This document shows, piece by piece, positions 51,578-60,182 of a stretch of 64,000 bases of DNA (the first letter of the stretch is position 1; every line of letters begins with the position of its first letter). The DNA comes from Symbiodinium natans. Lineage: Eukaryota > Sar > Dinophyceae > Suessiales > Symbiodiniaceae. The DNA is taken from positions 1,103,090-1,167,089 of the forward strand of contig CAJNDS010002734.1 in assembly GCA_905221605.1 (NCBI GenBank). Direction: 5' to 3'. Both the position numbers and the translations under genes were made by a program. A model generated the notes under the pieces. It searched no databases, was not told the origin of the DNA, and saw nothing but the letters and a program-made list of their open reading frames with translations.

Positions 51578-51803
51578 CTAGAGAGGTTGCGTACGTTTGT
51601 GTTGAAGTCAGTCTACGACTCGATCTTTCACGGAGTGACAAAGTATCCAGTCATGTTGTGTGTTGAATCCAGGCTCGCTGAGTAAACCTACTTTTTTGCA
51701 GGTTACCTGTGAGTCCTCGAAGGGATTGTATCTTGGTAGCTTACAAGCAAGCACGCCTTCTGTTCTTCAGGCGGGGTGTAGGAACAGGAGCTGCCGCCGA
51801 TAG
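51578..51803 (+). CDS. Two exons, hypothetical protein
   Basis: LERLRTFVLKSVYDSIFHGV then TKYPVMLCVESR to about 51672; a short GC-AG gap ending CTTTTTTGCAG at 51701; then DCILVAYKQARLLFFRRGVG and a TAG. Without the GC donor the first exon stops at TAA 51683. Either model is possible. Confidence 0.45.
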
Positions 51804-51936
51804 GCTGGCGTAGGACGTGCAGCAAACAAAGACCCCTGTCTCGCCGGGGCTTGGGCAAGCGAAAGCATCCTTGGATGGTTCATCCTAAACCCTTATAAAC
51901 CCTAAACCCTAAACCCTAAACCCTACAAAAATATAG

Positions 51937-52068
51937 TGGCAACTTGCATCAGTCGGAATATGCCAGATTGTGGCGATTGGAAACTTTCCTCAGGCCCCGC
52001 TCCCTACTGCAGCCGCGAGCCCAGGCACGTGGTAGGGTCCAAATGGGCTCTGGCTCTTATTGTCTATT
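51937..52068 (+). CDS. Exon, hypothetical protein
   Basis: NMPDCGDWKLSSGPAPYCSR then REPRHVVGSKWALALIVYLG, hydrophobic end, between CCCTAAA and TTTAGGG tracts. Confidence 0.5.
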
Positions 52069-52172
52069 TAGGGTTTAGGGTTTAGGGTTTAGGGTTTAGG
52101 GTTTAGGGTTTAGGGTTTAGGGTTTAGGGTTTAGTATAGGGTTTAGGGTGTGTATATGGCTGCTTATTCCCC

Positions 52173-52270
52173 TATTTGCTTAGGAACCCCAAAGAGATAA
52201 AATAACAATCCCTATAATACCCTTAGTAAGGATGAATGTTTTTATTTTTTTGGGGGGTTTGAAGCAACTA
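52173..52270. mobile_element. MITE-H, terminal repeat TATTTGCTTAGGAACCCC
   Basis: Right end GGGGTTTGAAGCAACTA. Copies also at about 10053-10153 and 46335-46441; a truncated one at 63973-64000 runs off the window. Confidence 0.7.
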
Positions 52271-52574
52271 GTAGTATTCTCTTCTATCAGCGACTGGGTA
52301 AAGGCTGCGCATAAATTGGTGAGTGCGTATATATATTGACTGGGTGTCCTATGCTAGCAGTTTTAATGCCAGCCCTGCCTCACGTAGGGCAATGCAGGAA
52401 TGATGACGCTTGGCTTAGGGCATTGTCATCTTGCCAAATACGAACGTGAAGGTAGCTACTTGCACGCTCGAACCGAAAGAAGCAAGCTTGTGCATTGCAG
52501 TGTCTGAGCAAGCATGCAGGCGCAACCAGCGTGTTCCCGACATCTCCTACATGTAGCATGCTTTACGTTTCGCG

Positions 52575-52690
52575 CGGGAGGACCGGTCGCGGACTGCGCG
52601 ACAGAGACTGCAACGGAAGGTGACAAGAAGGCTTCGGAAGGTGCCGAGGGCCCCCCGGAGCCCGCAGCAGGTCGACGGGCCGCTCGCTGA
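52575..52690 (+). CDS. Acidic/alanine-rich exon
   Basis: GGPVADCATETATEGDKKAS then EGAEGPPEPAAGRRAAR and TGA. Opposite strand is also open but is less biased. Confidence 0.45.
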
Positions 52691-52816
52691 CGAACATAAC
52701 GGGGTTTCGGACTTGTGGCCAAACGCCCGAGGGTATGAAAAACTATTCAGGCAAGGGGTTGCTTTGTCTGTTTATCTATGGATCGTTCACGGGTGTTGGG
52801 GTGTTTGTTTGCTAGG

Positions 52817-52916
52817 ACAAGGCAGATGAGCAGGAAAGACTTGGTGATGTGTCTTTGCCCAAGTATGCTTCAGCTCAGCGGCAGCGCCTCAAGTATCTTC
52901 AAGTCAACACCTTAAG
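52817..52916 (+). CDS. Exon ending at MITE-C
   Basis: TTGCTAG acceptor, DKADEQERLGDVSLPKYASA then QRQRLKYLQVNT, running into MITE-C (52917-53014). Confidence 0.55.
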
Positions 52917-53014
52917 GACCTTACCAGGATGGGCTATTATACCCTATGATCCCTTCAAAGGCCTCTTATAGGGTTCATTGTGGCGATTTTGAGGCCTCAT
53001 AGCCATCCTGGTAA
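52917..53014. mobile_element. MITE-C, long terminal repeat
   Basis: GGACCTTACCAGGATGGGCT mirrored by CCATCCTGGTAAGGACC; 17 bp terminal inverted repeat. Confidence 0.8.
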
Positions 53015-53069
53015 GGACCTCAAGCCCTAAACCCTAAACCCTAAACCCTAAACCCTAAAGGTCAGCGCT

Positions 53070-53150
53070 TCCAGCGCCGTCTCATGGACCAGCACCCTTT
53101 GCTCGGCGCGGCGCGCGGAGAGCATTGCCGGCTCTGTAACTTACTTCGCC
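53070..53150 (+). CDS. Exon, hypothetical protein
   Basis: GTCAG acceptor after a CCCTAAA tract, RFQRRLMDQHPLLGAARGEH then CRLCNLL. CxxC pair. An alternative frame is open. Confidence 0.45.
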
Positions 53151-53489
53151 TTTAGTTCAAACAAGTTTTTATTTCTGTTATTGGTGAGTGTATATAAGGT
53201 TCCTTTTTAAGTTTGGTGAGTGTATATACCGGGTGGTCTTTTTGGGGGTGCAAGAAATATATACCATACTGCAGTTGAGCTTTAAGCTTTGTGGGTTTCC
53301 TGATTTAGTAGGAATATTAAAGTTTAACCTTTTTTTCCCCTTGGTTATTGGAGAAGTAAAGGTAACGATGTCGGTGTCCACGCGCCGCTGGGATCAGCTG
53401 GGAGTCACTTCCCATTCCCTTTGCCCGGTCTGAGGTCTTGTGCTTGTAGGTTTCAACTAGAGATCTCACCCCCTTGTAGGTGCTGCGCC

Positions 53490-53682
53490 CCACCATCTCC
53501 TCGCACCACCCACAAATCAAAACCTCAAAGTATGTGCTTCGGGCCATGGTGGTGCACCTCTGGCTGTGCTAAGGAAGCCGCCGAAGATCCGCACCTCAAT
53601 CGACAGTTGGGGGGGGGCATGTGGGAAGGAGGCGACACGTGCGACCGACATGGGCTTTACCAGGGGGGGATGGATATGAGCA
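53490..53682 (+). CDS. Two short exons, hypothetical
   Basis: CTTGTAG acceptor, VLRPTISSHHPQIKTSKYVL then RAMVVHLW; after GGAAG, PPKIRTSIDSWGGACGKEAT then RATDMGFTRGGWI and TGA near 53680. Confidence 0.45.
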
Positions 53683-53694
53683 ACTGCTTCTGAG

Positions 53695-53998
53695 GTGCTC
53701 AACCCAGCTGCCGTCATCCAGGACCTAGAGGCCTCAGAGGAATACGAGTACGCCCGGCTCTTTCGCATCTTAGTAGCCGAGTGAGCACCCTTTACACTTT
53801 TGGGATTCTATAGTCCCCTATAGAACTGAAAGTTTACACTTTTTTGGGGGCTTAGAACTCAACTAAGGCATACTCCTGGAGATGGAGCGGAGCGGCGACG
53901 CAGAGCTTTGCGTGAGAAGTTTCCTCGCGGAGCGGGACTTGGAAGTTGTTGGAGTGAGATTCCGGATAATACCTCCGGGTGCAGGTCCAAAGAAACGG
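53695..53998 (+). CDS. Exon split by MITE-F
   Basis: TTCTGAG acceptor, VLNPAAVIQDLEASEEYEYA then RLFR; MITE-F 53768-53867 with a perfect GCAT duplication (53764-53767, 53868-53871); then ILLEMERSGDAELCVRSFLA and ERDLEVVGVRFRIIPPGAGP. Removal of element plus one GCAT gives an uninterrupted frame of about 67 codons ending at a TTTAGGG tract; GC of the duplication and AAG of the element would act as GC-AG sites. Confidence 0.7.
53768..53867. mobile_element. MITE-F, GCAT duplication
   Basis: CTTAGTAGCCGAGTGAGCAC to AACTCAACTAAG; perfect flanking GCAT. Confidence 0.85.
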
Positions 53999-54159
53999 GT
54001 TTAGGGTTTAGGGTTTCGGGTTTAGGGTTTAGGGTTTAGGGTTTAGGGTTTAGGGTCATCTGAGCCCCTGCTGGGCTTTGATTGTGCTGATTCTGATGTG
54101 CTGATGCACAGCAATGGCTCTCATGCTGGAGACCTGCAGTTAGTTCTGTGTGTGTGCAG

Positions 54160-54307
54160 AAATGAATCTGCCAAGGAGAACTGCGAGATCACGGACTTGG
54201 TACTCGATAGCTTGCCCTTCCTTCAGCAGGTTCGGTGGGCGAGTGTGTCCTTCTATCGTCTTACACAGCTACCAAGGGCAGCTCTACAATTCCTTGGAGG
54301 CATATGA
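54160..54307 (+). CDS. 3' exon, hypothetical
   Basis: TGTGTGCAG acceptor, NESAKENCEITDLVLDSLPF then LQQVRWASVSFYRLTQLPRA, TGA at 54305-54307. Confidence 0.5.
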
Positions 54308-54360
54308 GAGTGTTCCAAAGCCCCTGTTCTCTACTTAGTCTAGGAGCGAGGGGGCGCAAA

Positions 54361-54903
54361 ATGTGCAAGTCCGGACGGAAGCTCGTGACATGTGGGGCCC
54401 ATGTGGTTTCGTTCTTGCTGCTCGTGCTGGTTCTTCACACATCATCGTGGAAGCCGTGTAACCAAGTCCGGGCGGAAGGCCAGCAAAGACTTAATGTCTT
54501 CAAGTTTAGAACAAATCCCTGTCTAAACTACTGGATCCCTGATGTTCTCACGCCTACGCTATTCGGTTCCCTTAAAGGCAGGGCTGTGATGCAGAATGAC
54601 CAAAGAGAGACCCATGGAACTTACGCAGTATCAGCCTGTGCCAGCACGTCAGCGGAATTCGTGACGTGTGTCATCACTGCCCTAGGAAGGACCCTGACCT
54701 ACTCAAGCACTGCCTTCTTTTCATGCGCATCTCAGCCTTTCCCGTGGCAGGTTGAAGGAGGGGCGCTGTCGCTGCCGACAAAAGATGCGGACATGCGGGT
54801 GGACCCGACCTTCAAGGAGTTTCTTCGCACGATGCGAGAGAGGTGCGTCTCAAACGCCACACTTCTGCGAATCTTCACGACCTTTGCTTGCAACGGAGCA
54901 TGA
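54361..54903 (+). CDS. ORF of 180 codons with N-terminal membrane segment
   Basis: ATG at 54361 gives MCKSGRKLVTCGAHVV then a hydrophobic stretch SFLLLVLVLHTSS, a signal peptide or signal anchor. The body is Cys/Ser-rich. An acceptor-like CGTGGCAG at 54742-54749 starts a segment GALSLPTKDADMRVDPTFKE FLRT (two runs joined), so an intron may lie inside. Longest clean + ORF in the window. Family not recognised. Confidence 0.5.
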   Translation: MCKSGRKLVTCGAHVVSFLLLVLVLHTSSWKPCNQVRAEGQQRLNVFKFRTNPCLNYWIPDVLTPTLFGSLKGRAVMQNDQRETHGTYAVSACASTSAEFVTCVITALGRTLTYSSTAFFSCASQPFPWQVEGGALSLPTKDADMRVDPTFKEFLRTMRERCVSNATLLRIFTTFACNGA

Positions 54904-55115
54904 GCCGACAGAAGCTGCATGTGGCCTTGTACATCGCAGGTCTGGTGCTGACGAGTTTAAGCCTGGGCCAACGTTGGCTCTTAATCCCAGGTGCACTCAG
55001 GCATAATCGAGGACAACCCAAAATAACGTGGTTCTCATCACAGTTTTATGAAGATGGTGATGAACATTCATTGCATCAGCCTCAGCTCGCTTTCAAAGGT
55101 CGGGTTCCTAGGTAG
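54900..55115 (+). CDS. ORF of 71 codons with membrane segment
   Basis: ATG overlaps the previous stop (ATGA, 54900-54903). Begins MSRQKLHVALYIAGLVLTSL then LGQRWLLIPGAL, one or two hydrophobic segments, TAG at 55113-55115. Could be a separate gene or a spliced downstream exon of the previous one. Confidence 0.45.
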   Translation: MSRQKLHVALYIAGLVLTSLSLGQRWLLIPGALRHNRGQPKITWFSSQFYEDGDEHSLHQPQLAFKGRVPR

Positions 55116-55161
55116 TCTTTTCTGATCACTACGTTCCAACCTTTACTTTACGCGTGGCACT

Positions 55162-55458
55162 TTGGGACTTCGCCCTCCCGTGATGTCTGCGTCCGGGCGT
55201 ACATCACACGTACAGGCGGAGGAGGCGTGTGATGGGTCCTATGCGCGTGTATTGTGGGCACTTGAATCCTATCTTTCTCCTGCTCCCTTCTTGAGATCAT
55301 TGGCCCACGGGCAAAAGATGCTGTGCCAGAATTGGCGAAGATCTCTAAGCGGAAAGCTGCTGCATACATGGGGGGAGGGCAAGTGGTGGCCCTGCCCTAT
55401 TGTTCTATGCTCACTTGGACGGTTTCTCTTGGATAAGGAAAGGAAAGGACGGCGGTAA
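55162..55458 (+). CDS. ORF of 98 codons, hypothetical
   Basis: GSYARVLWALESYLSPAPFL then RSLAHGQKMLCQNWRRSLSG and KWWPCPIVLCSLGRFLLDKE, TAA at 55458. A minus ORF overlaps; + looks better. Confidence 0.4.
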   Translation: MGLRPPVMSASGRTSHVQAEEACDGSYARVLWALESYLSPAPFLRSLAHGQKMLCQNWRRSLSGKLLHTWGEGKWWPCPIVLCSLGRFLLDKERKGRR

Positions 55459-55570
55459 AGAAAGGAAAACGCAATCACCTCGGCAAGGGCCACGATCAAC
55501 CCTAAACCCTAAACCCTAAACCCTAAACCCTAAACCCTAAACCCTAAACCCTAAACCCTAAACCCTAACA

Positions 55571-55672
55571 GGCTAGAAGCCTTGAAGATCAGGGACTCTG
55601 GGTGCTTCGGGAAATTGCGCGCCCCCAAAAGTTTCAGGACTTTTCAGGCTTTTCCTCTGGGAAGTCGGCTCG
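55571..55672 (+). CDS. Exon, hypothetical protein
   Basis: CTAACAG acceptor after a CCCTAAA tract, LEALKIRDSGCFGKLRAPKS then FRTFQAFPLGSRLG, TTTAGGG after. Confidence 0.55.
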
Positions 55673-55771
55673 GGGTTCAGGGTGTTAAGGTTTAGGGTTC
55701 AGGGTTTAGGGTTTAGGGTTTCGGGTTTCACGATTTAGTATGGTTTAGTTAGACGAACTGTTGTACCTTAG

Positions 55772-55961
55772 GAACGAGGAGTTTGCCCAGTCAACTGCTG
55801 GTAAGGTGCACTTCCGCTTTGTTTAAGGGTACAGGGTTTCTCCAGGTTTCGAAGGCCCAGGTACCATTTTGGCATCAACACGTCATGCCTGGATGAGTTG
55901 CAAGACCTGCGAAGTCATGCCACCCACCTCGGGGAGTTCCGCCAGTGTAAACTTTGAGTAG
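55772..55961 (+). CDS. Two exons, phase-consistent 3' end
   Basis: 55772-55800: NEEFAQSTA, donor GTAAGG; 45-nt intron ending CTCCAG; 55846-55961: FEGPGTILASTRHAWMSCKT then CEVMPPTSGSSASVNFE and TAG. Phases match. CxxC pair present. Confidence 0.6.
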
Positions 55962-55997
55962 CCTTTCAACATTCTTTCGGACCGGTTCGTCTCGAAA

Positions 55998-56135
55998 TCG
56001 TGTAGCTGTAGCGTGCACCAGCATGCGTTGTTGGAGCTGCCAAGCGACGGAAGCAAAAGCGGCACCTTCCGCCTCCGTACCCGAGAAAGGTGCCTTGGCC
56101 AAGCCCGCAGAATTGGTTGCCCACCAGAGCCCCAG
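55998..56135 (+). CDS. Exon with GTAAAG donor
   Basis: VHQHALLELPSDGSKSGTFR then LRTRERCLGQARRIGCPPEP Q before GTAAAG at 56136. Other frames are open. Confidence 0.5.
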
Positions 56136-56262
56136 GTAAAGAAACCCGCAAGCAGGCAACTCAGCAAAGGAAACAGCAGAAACAAAAGGAACACAACAAC
56201 GATTGCAGCTGCAACTGCCACATCAGTCCACGGACTTGTCACAGACCTTTGAGAGCAGGGCT

Positions 56263-56430
56263 TTATTGTTGCTACTACCATTACCAATACCATTACCGTT
56301 TCAACTACTGTTACTGTTACGATTACGATTACCATTACGATTATTATTACTATGATAGACTATGACTATGGCTATGACTATGACTATGACTATTACGACG
56401 ACGATTACGACTACGATTGCGACGATTATA
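56263..56430. repeat. Degenerate ATTAC / TATGAC hexamer repeat
   Basis: Imperfect (G/C)ATTAC and TATGAC units just upstream of the split membrane exon. The Tyr/Asp-rich ORF it encodes is probably not a protein. Confidence 0.85.
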
Positions 56431-56718
56431 TTGTGCCTTGCTTGTATTGTTGCATGTTCTTACTGTCTGTTTCTTTGTTGTTACCTTAGCTGTAGAGTAG
56501 GTAACCTTTAACCTTTTTTGGGGTAATATAATCCCCTTATAATCCCAAAGGTTAACCTTTGGTTCCCCCTAGGTACTGGACAACTCAGTTACGATTGGTT
56601 TGTTCTTCCGCCGCTTCAATCCGAGGAAGCTCAGCCCGCATGGCTCGGCGGAAGCGAGCGCTTGTCGTGTGGAGGCCAAGAGGCCCGATTCCGAATTCCG
56701 AGTCATCTTGCTTGATGG
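56422..56718 (+). CDS. Membrane-protein exon split by MITE-D
   Basis: Left: YCALLVLLHVLTVCFFVVT; MITE-D 56485-56588 with a perfect TTAC duplication (56481-56484, 56589-56592); right: IGLFFRRFNPRKLSPHGSAE then RVEAKRPDSEFRVILLDG. Removal of the element plus one TTAC rebuilds a single transmembrane helix followed by a basic cytosolic-like tail, ending at a G|GTTTAGGG donor. An internal GT..AG alternative gives a different frame. Confidence 0.6.
56485..56588. mobile_element. MITE-D with TTAC duplication
   Basis: CTTAGCTGTAGAGTAGGTAA to GGTACTGGACAACTCAG; perfect 4-bp flanking repeat. Confidence 0.8.
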
Positions 56719-57090
56719 GTTTAGGGTTTAGGGTTCAGTGGGTTCAGAGGGTTTAGAGGGTTGAGAGGGCTGAGGGGGGTTGTAGGATTGTAGGGTTTAT
56801 AGGGTTTTGGGCGAGATGCTGAAGAGTAGCTCGGTAGGCCCGTGGGACATTTGATATCGTTCCCCTGATTGGGTTCAAGAGGATCATATTCAGGATTTTG
56901 TTTTCAGATGGTTTTAAAGGCCACCCGGTTACTCTCATTACCTAGAAGCCCCTTAAGTGCCCTAGTATGGTTATAAGTACAGTCACAAGTACAGTTATGT
57001 TTGGTTAATATGTACCATGAACCCCCAAGTAGCCCTAAACCCTAAACCCTAAACCCTAAACCCTAAACATCCAAGTAGCTGCACGGTGGT

Positions 57091-57190
57091 TTTCAGGTTT
57101 TGCCTCGACCGCTTCGATGCCAACCTGCGCCAAAGTGACTGGGAGCAGATCCTGGATGAAGCCTTCGCTGGTCGGAAGGGCAGGGGCAGG
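57091..57190 (+). CDS. Exon, hypothetical protein
   Basis: GGTTTTCAG acceptor, CLDRFDANLRQSDWEQILDE then AFAGRKGRGRG, TTTAGGG after, CCCTAAA before. RG-rich end suggests RNA binding, inference only. Confidence 0.6.
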
Positions 57191-57472
57191 GGCGTGGGTT
57201 TAGGGTTTAGGGCTTAGATTTAGGGTTTAGGGTTTAGGGTTTAGGGTTTAGGGTTTAGGGCTTAGGGCTTAGGGCTTGGGGTTTGGGGCTTAGGGGCTTA
57301 GGGGCTTAGGGCTTATGGCTTAGGGTTTAGTTCTGTGGATTCTGTAGCACTCGGCTTTTGCGCAGCTTACCGACAACCTGCCAGAACTGCCATTGAGTGA
57401 GCACTCATTTTGTTTGGCACCCAGAAGTCTACTGGTAGACCCTCAACCCTAAACGCTGTAAACCCTAAACCC

Positions 57473-57573
57473 CTCGGAGGCGTGGGCAAGGAGCTGACCA
57501 TGGGACAGTGGATGAAGAGCTGCAGCTGGGTCGCCCGAACTGCCCGGCTGATCATGACCCTGCGGCTGACGTA
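57473..57573 (+). CDS. 3' exon, hypothetical
   Basis: GVGKELTMGQWMKSCSWVAR then TARLIMTLRLT and TAG, after CCCTAAA-like sequence. Confidence 0.5.
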
Positions 57574-57818
57574 GCGGCTGTGGGGCGGTTTGTGAGCAAG
57601 TGAGTTGGGTCGCTTAGGGCTTAAGGCCTTGCAGCAAGTAGCAAGCCCGATGATTATCGCAGCTTTCGGAAATATGCAAAGTAGCCAATGCTTGTCAGGG
57701 GGTTTGGATCCAGGACCTGATCGATTAGCAGTCACGGTGCGTGGTTGTTAGGATTGTCTGGGCGCCTTGGAGTTAAGACCCGCATCAAGCGGTCGTGTTC
57801 TCCATGTAGCCTCCGACA

Positions 57819-57977
57819 CCAGGATGGGCCATTATACCCTAAACCCTAAACCCTAAACCCTAAACCCTGAACCCTCTACCCTCTAAACCCTAAACCTATA
57901 TTATACCCCTATAATCCCTTAAAAGGCCCTTCATAGGGTTCATCATGGGGGTTAGAAGGCCTAATCACCCATCCTGG
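57819..57977. mobile_element. MITE-C with nested CCCTAAA tract
   Basis: The tract splits the left arm and is flanked by ATTATACCC on both sides. Confidence 0.8.
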
Positions 57978-58023
57978 CCTGCATGTGAGCTGAGTGTGAA
58001 CCATCCTGTGCTGCGCATACGGC

Positions 58024-58254
58024 GTGCGTATGCAAAGCTGTTGGGATGGTGTTGTGAACTGGCTCCGCCCGGTGGAAATCCGCGGACGAGTGCCTGGCTC
58101 TCTGAGCAAGGAGGACATCGAGTGGAAGTTGTCGCAGGTCAGGATTCCCGGATTTCCCGGTTTTCACGTGCGCAGTTCAAGTGTCTCACCAGCGGCAAGT
58201 AGCCCGAGCAGTCACAGCTGCAAGCGCTACAAAGACGAATCTGGGCAGATATAG
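58024..58254 (+). CDS. ORF of 76 codons, hypothetical
   Basis: NWLRPVEIRGRVPGSLSKED then IEWKLSQ, then a possible GTCAGG donor; the ORF continues to TAG at 58252. Preceded by MITE-C. Confidence 0.45.
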   Translation: MRMQSCWDGVVNWLRPVEIRGRVPGSLSKEDIEWKLSQVRIPGFPGFHVRSSSVSPAASSPSSHSCKRYKDESGQI

Positions 58255-58456
58255 GCCATGATGGGACCCTAAACCCTAAACCCTAAACCCTAAACCCTAA
58301 ACCCTAAGCCCTAAACCCTAAGCCCTAAGCCCTAAGCCCTAAACCCTAAACCCTAAACCCTAAACCCTATAAACCCTAAACCCTAAAGACCACAGTCAAG
58401 AGATGGCCTTGGATCGCGGATTCCAGCCCTTCCTTTGCACATGAGCGAAGTAGGTG

Positions 58457-58880
58457 TCTGCTGCTTTACCACTATACCCAATAATCCCTTCAAAGGCCCT
58501 TTGTAGGGTTCATTGTGGTGATTAGAAGGCCTAAAATAGCGCAACTGTACCCTATAATCCCTTAAACGGCCCTTTATAGGGTTCATGATGGGGATAGCCC
58601 AACTAGACCCTATAATCCCTTAAACGGCCCTTTGTAGGGTTCATTATGGGGATTAGAAGGCCTAAAGTGGCTCAACTATACCCTATATCCCTTAAACGGC
58701 CCTTTATAGGGGTCATGGTGGGGATTAGAAGGCATCCCTTAAACGGCCCTTGAGAGGGTTCATGATGGGGATTACAAGGCCTAAAGTAGCCCAACTGTAC
58801 CCTATGATCCCTCAAAAACGGCCCTTTACAGGGTTCATGATGGGGATTTTCAATCAGAAGGCCAAGTCGCCCATCCTGGT
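58457..58880. mobile_element. Tandem array of about six MITE-C cores
   Basis: The core CCCTTAAACGGCCCTTTATA repeats near 58485, 58558, 58617, 58688, 58737 and 58810; only the right outer end has CATCCTGG. Confidence 0.75.
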
Positions 58881-58894
58881 ACACCATCTTGCAG

Positions 58895-59215
58895 CTGCAA
58901 CAGCACGGGTTTGGAGTGGATGAAAAGCCATCCTCATGCAGAGGCCGTAGCCATGCGCGGTGCAGCACGGCCGAAGGTCTGCTGCACCATGGCAAGCGTG
59001 GAGGTGAAGGAAAAAGAACAGTTTAGGGTTTAGGGTTTAGGGTGTAGGGTTTAGGATTTAGGGTTTAGGGTTTAGGGTTTAGGGTTTAGGGTTTAGGGAC
59101 TTTAGCAGGACGAGGCTCCGGTGCAAAGGTGCGGAGATGCGGGCTTGCATCGTCTTGCAACAAAGATCGCCTTGAAGCATGCTCTTTCCACGACGGAAAA
59201 AAGGGACCAAAATGT
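58895..59215 (+). CDS. Two in-frame exons joined by an almost pure telomeric intron
   Basis: 58895-59020: CTTGCAG acceptor, LQQHGFGVDEKPSSCRGRSH then CSTAEGLLHHGKRGGEGKRT, 42 codons, donor GTTTAGGG. Intron 59021-59110: TTTAGGG units ending ACTTTAGCAG. 59111-59214: DEAPVQRCGDAGLHRLATKI then ALKHALSTTEKRDQN, donor-like GTCCCTAAA. Both junctions are phase 0. Confidence 0.65.
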
Positions 59216-59249
59216 CCCTAAACCCTAAACCCTAAACCCTAAAGACACG

Positions 59250-59313
59250 CCATGAGAATCAAAGCGACTGTGCAGGCGGGGGGTGGCTCCAAGCGGCTCA
59301 TGACGGTGGCGGG
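59250..59313 (+). CDS. Short ORF after CCCTAAA tract
   Basis: MRIKATVQAGGGSKRLMTVA G then TGA. May be a 5' exon or a 3' exon of the preceding gene. Confidence 0.35.
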
Positions 59314-59861
59314 CTGAGGGTGCCGGTGCACAACTTATATGACATATAATATACATGTCTATATGTGTGATTAATTAAAAAATATACCAAAATAACCATA
59401 TGTATATATATATATATATATTTATTTATTTATTTAGAAATATACTTGTATCATATATTCCGTAAAGTTATGCAACACAATGGCATCATGCCTCTGTCGA
59501 GGTGGAAAGCTTCACGAAAGCCCTTGCTGACGTGCCCCGGCTTCTGCCGCGTCGAAGTGGGTCGCGTATTCACAAGGGCAGCCGGCATCCAAACCCCCCA
59601 CGCCCTTAAGTCCAAATATTCCCTAAATAAGCCATAAATAAACCCTAAGGTCCCTTACACGGGTCCCTCCTGTAGTCCCTTGAGGTCCGACCCTAAACTC
59701 CTGAAAACTGCAACCCGAGAGCCCTAAAATCCTAGATCCAGCGCTCAGAAGCCTAAACTATAGCAAGGGAAGATTAGAACAATGTGTTCATTAAGGTTCG
59801 GAGGGGAGTATAGTAAATCCTGAACCCTAAACCCTAAACCCTAAACCCTAAACCCCAGGGT

Positions 59862-60041
59862 CGGAAGATGTCCGAAGCGTCTCCTCGAAGGTGGCGATGC
59901 AGTGCATGGCTCCCGAAGATGCCACGGTCTCAGGATGACCCTGGGAGTTTCGGGTTTAGGGTTTAGGGTTTAGGGTTTAGGGTTTAGGGTTTAGGGTTTA
60001 GGGTTTAGGGTCTCAGGATGACCCTGGGACGAGAGAAAGGT
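59862..60041 (+). CDS. Exon split by a telomeric tract with 21-bp duplication
   Basis: KMSEASPRRWRCSAWLPKMP then RSQDDPG on the left; tract 59947-60008; the right duplication copy continues DDPGTRER to a GTAATA donor at about 60042. See the finding on 59926-60029. Confidence 0.55.
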
Positions 60042-60097
60042 AATAACCAAGAAGCTGTAATAATGGTTTCTTTCAGAAGTGAGTAGTCAGTGTTTAG

Positions 60098-60100
<3 letters not shown>

Positions 60101-60182
<82 letters not shown>
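60101..60182. repeat. GTA trinucleotide microsatellite
   Basis: About 27 GTA units followed by a GTG/CTG-rich stretch to 60290. It produces artificial poly-Val, poly-Leu and poly-Thr ORFs. Confidence 0.95.

Noticed and set aside
56090-56365. Tyr/Asp-rich ORF
   Set aside because: Translation of degenerate ATTAC and TATGAC repeats.
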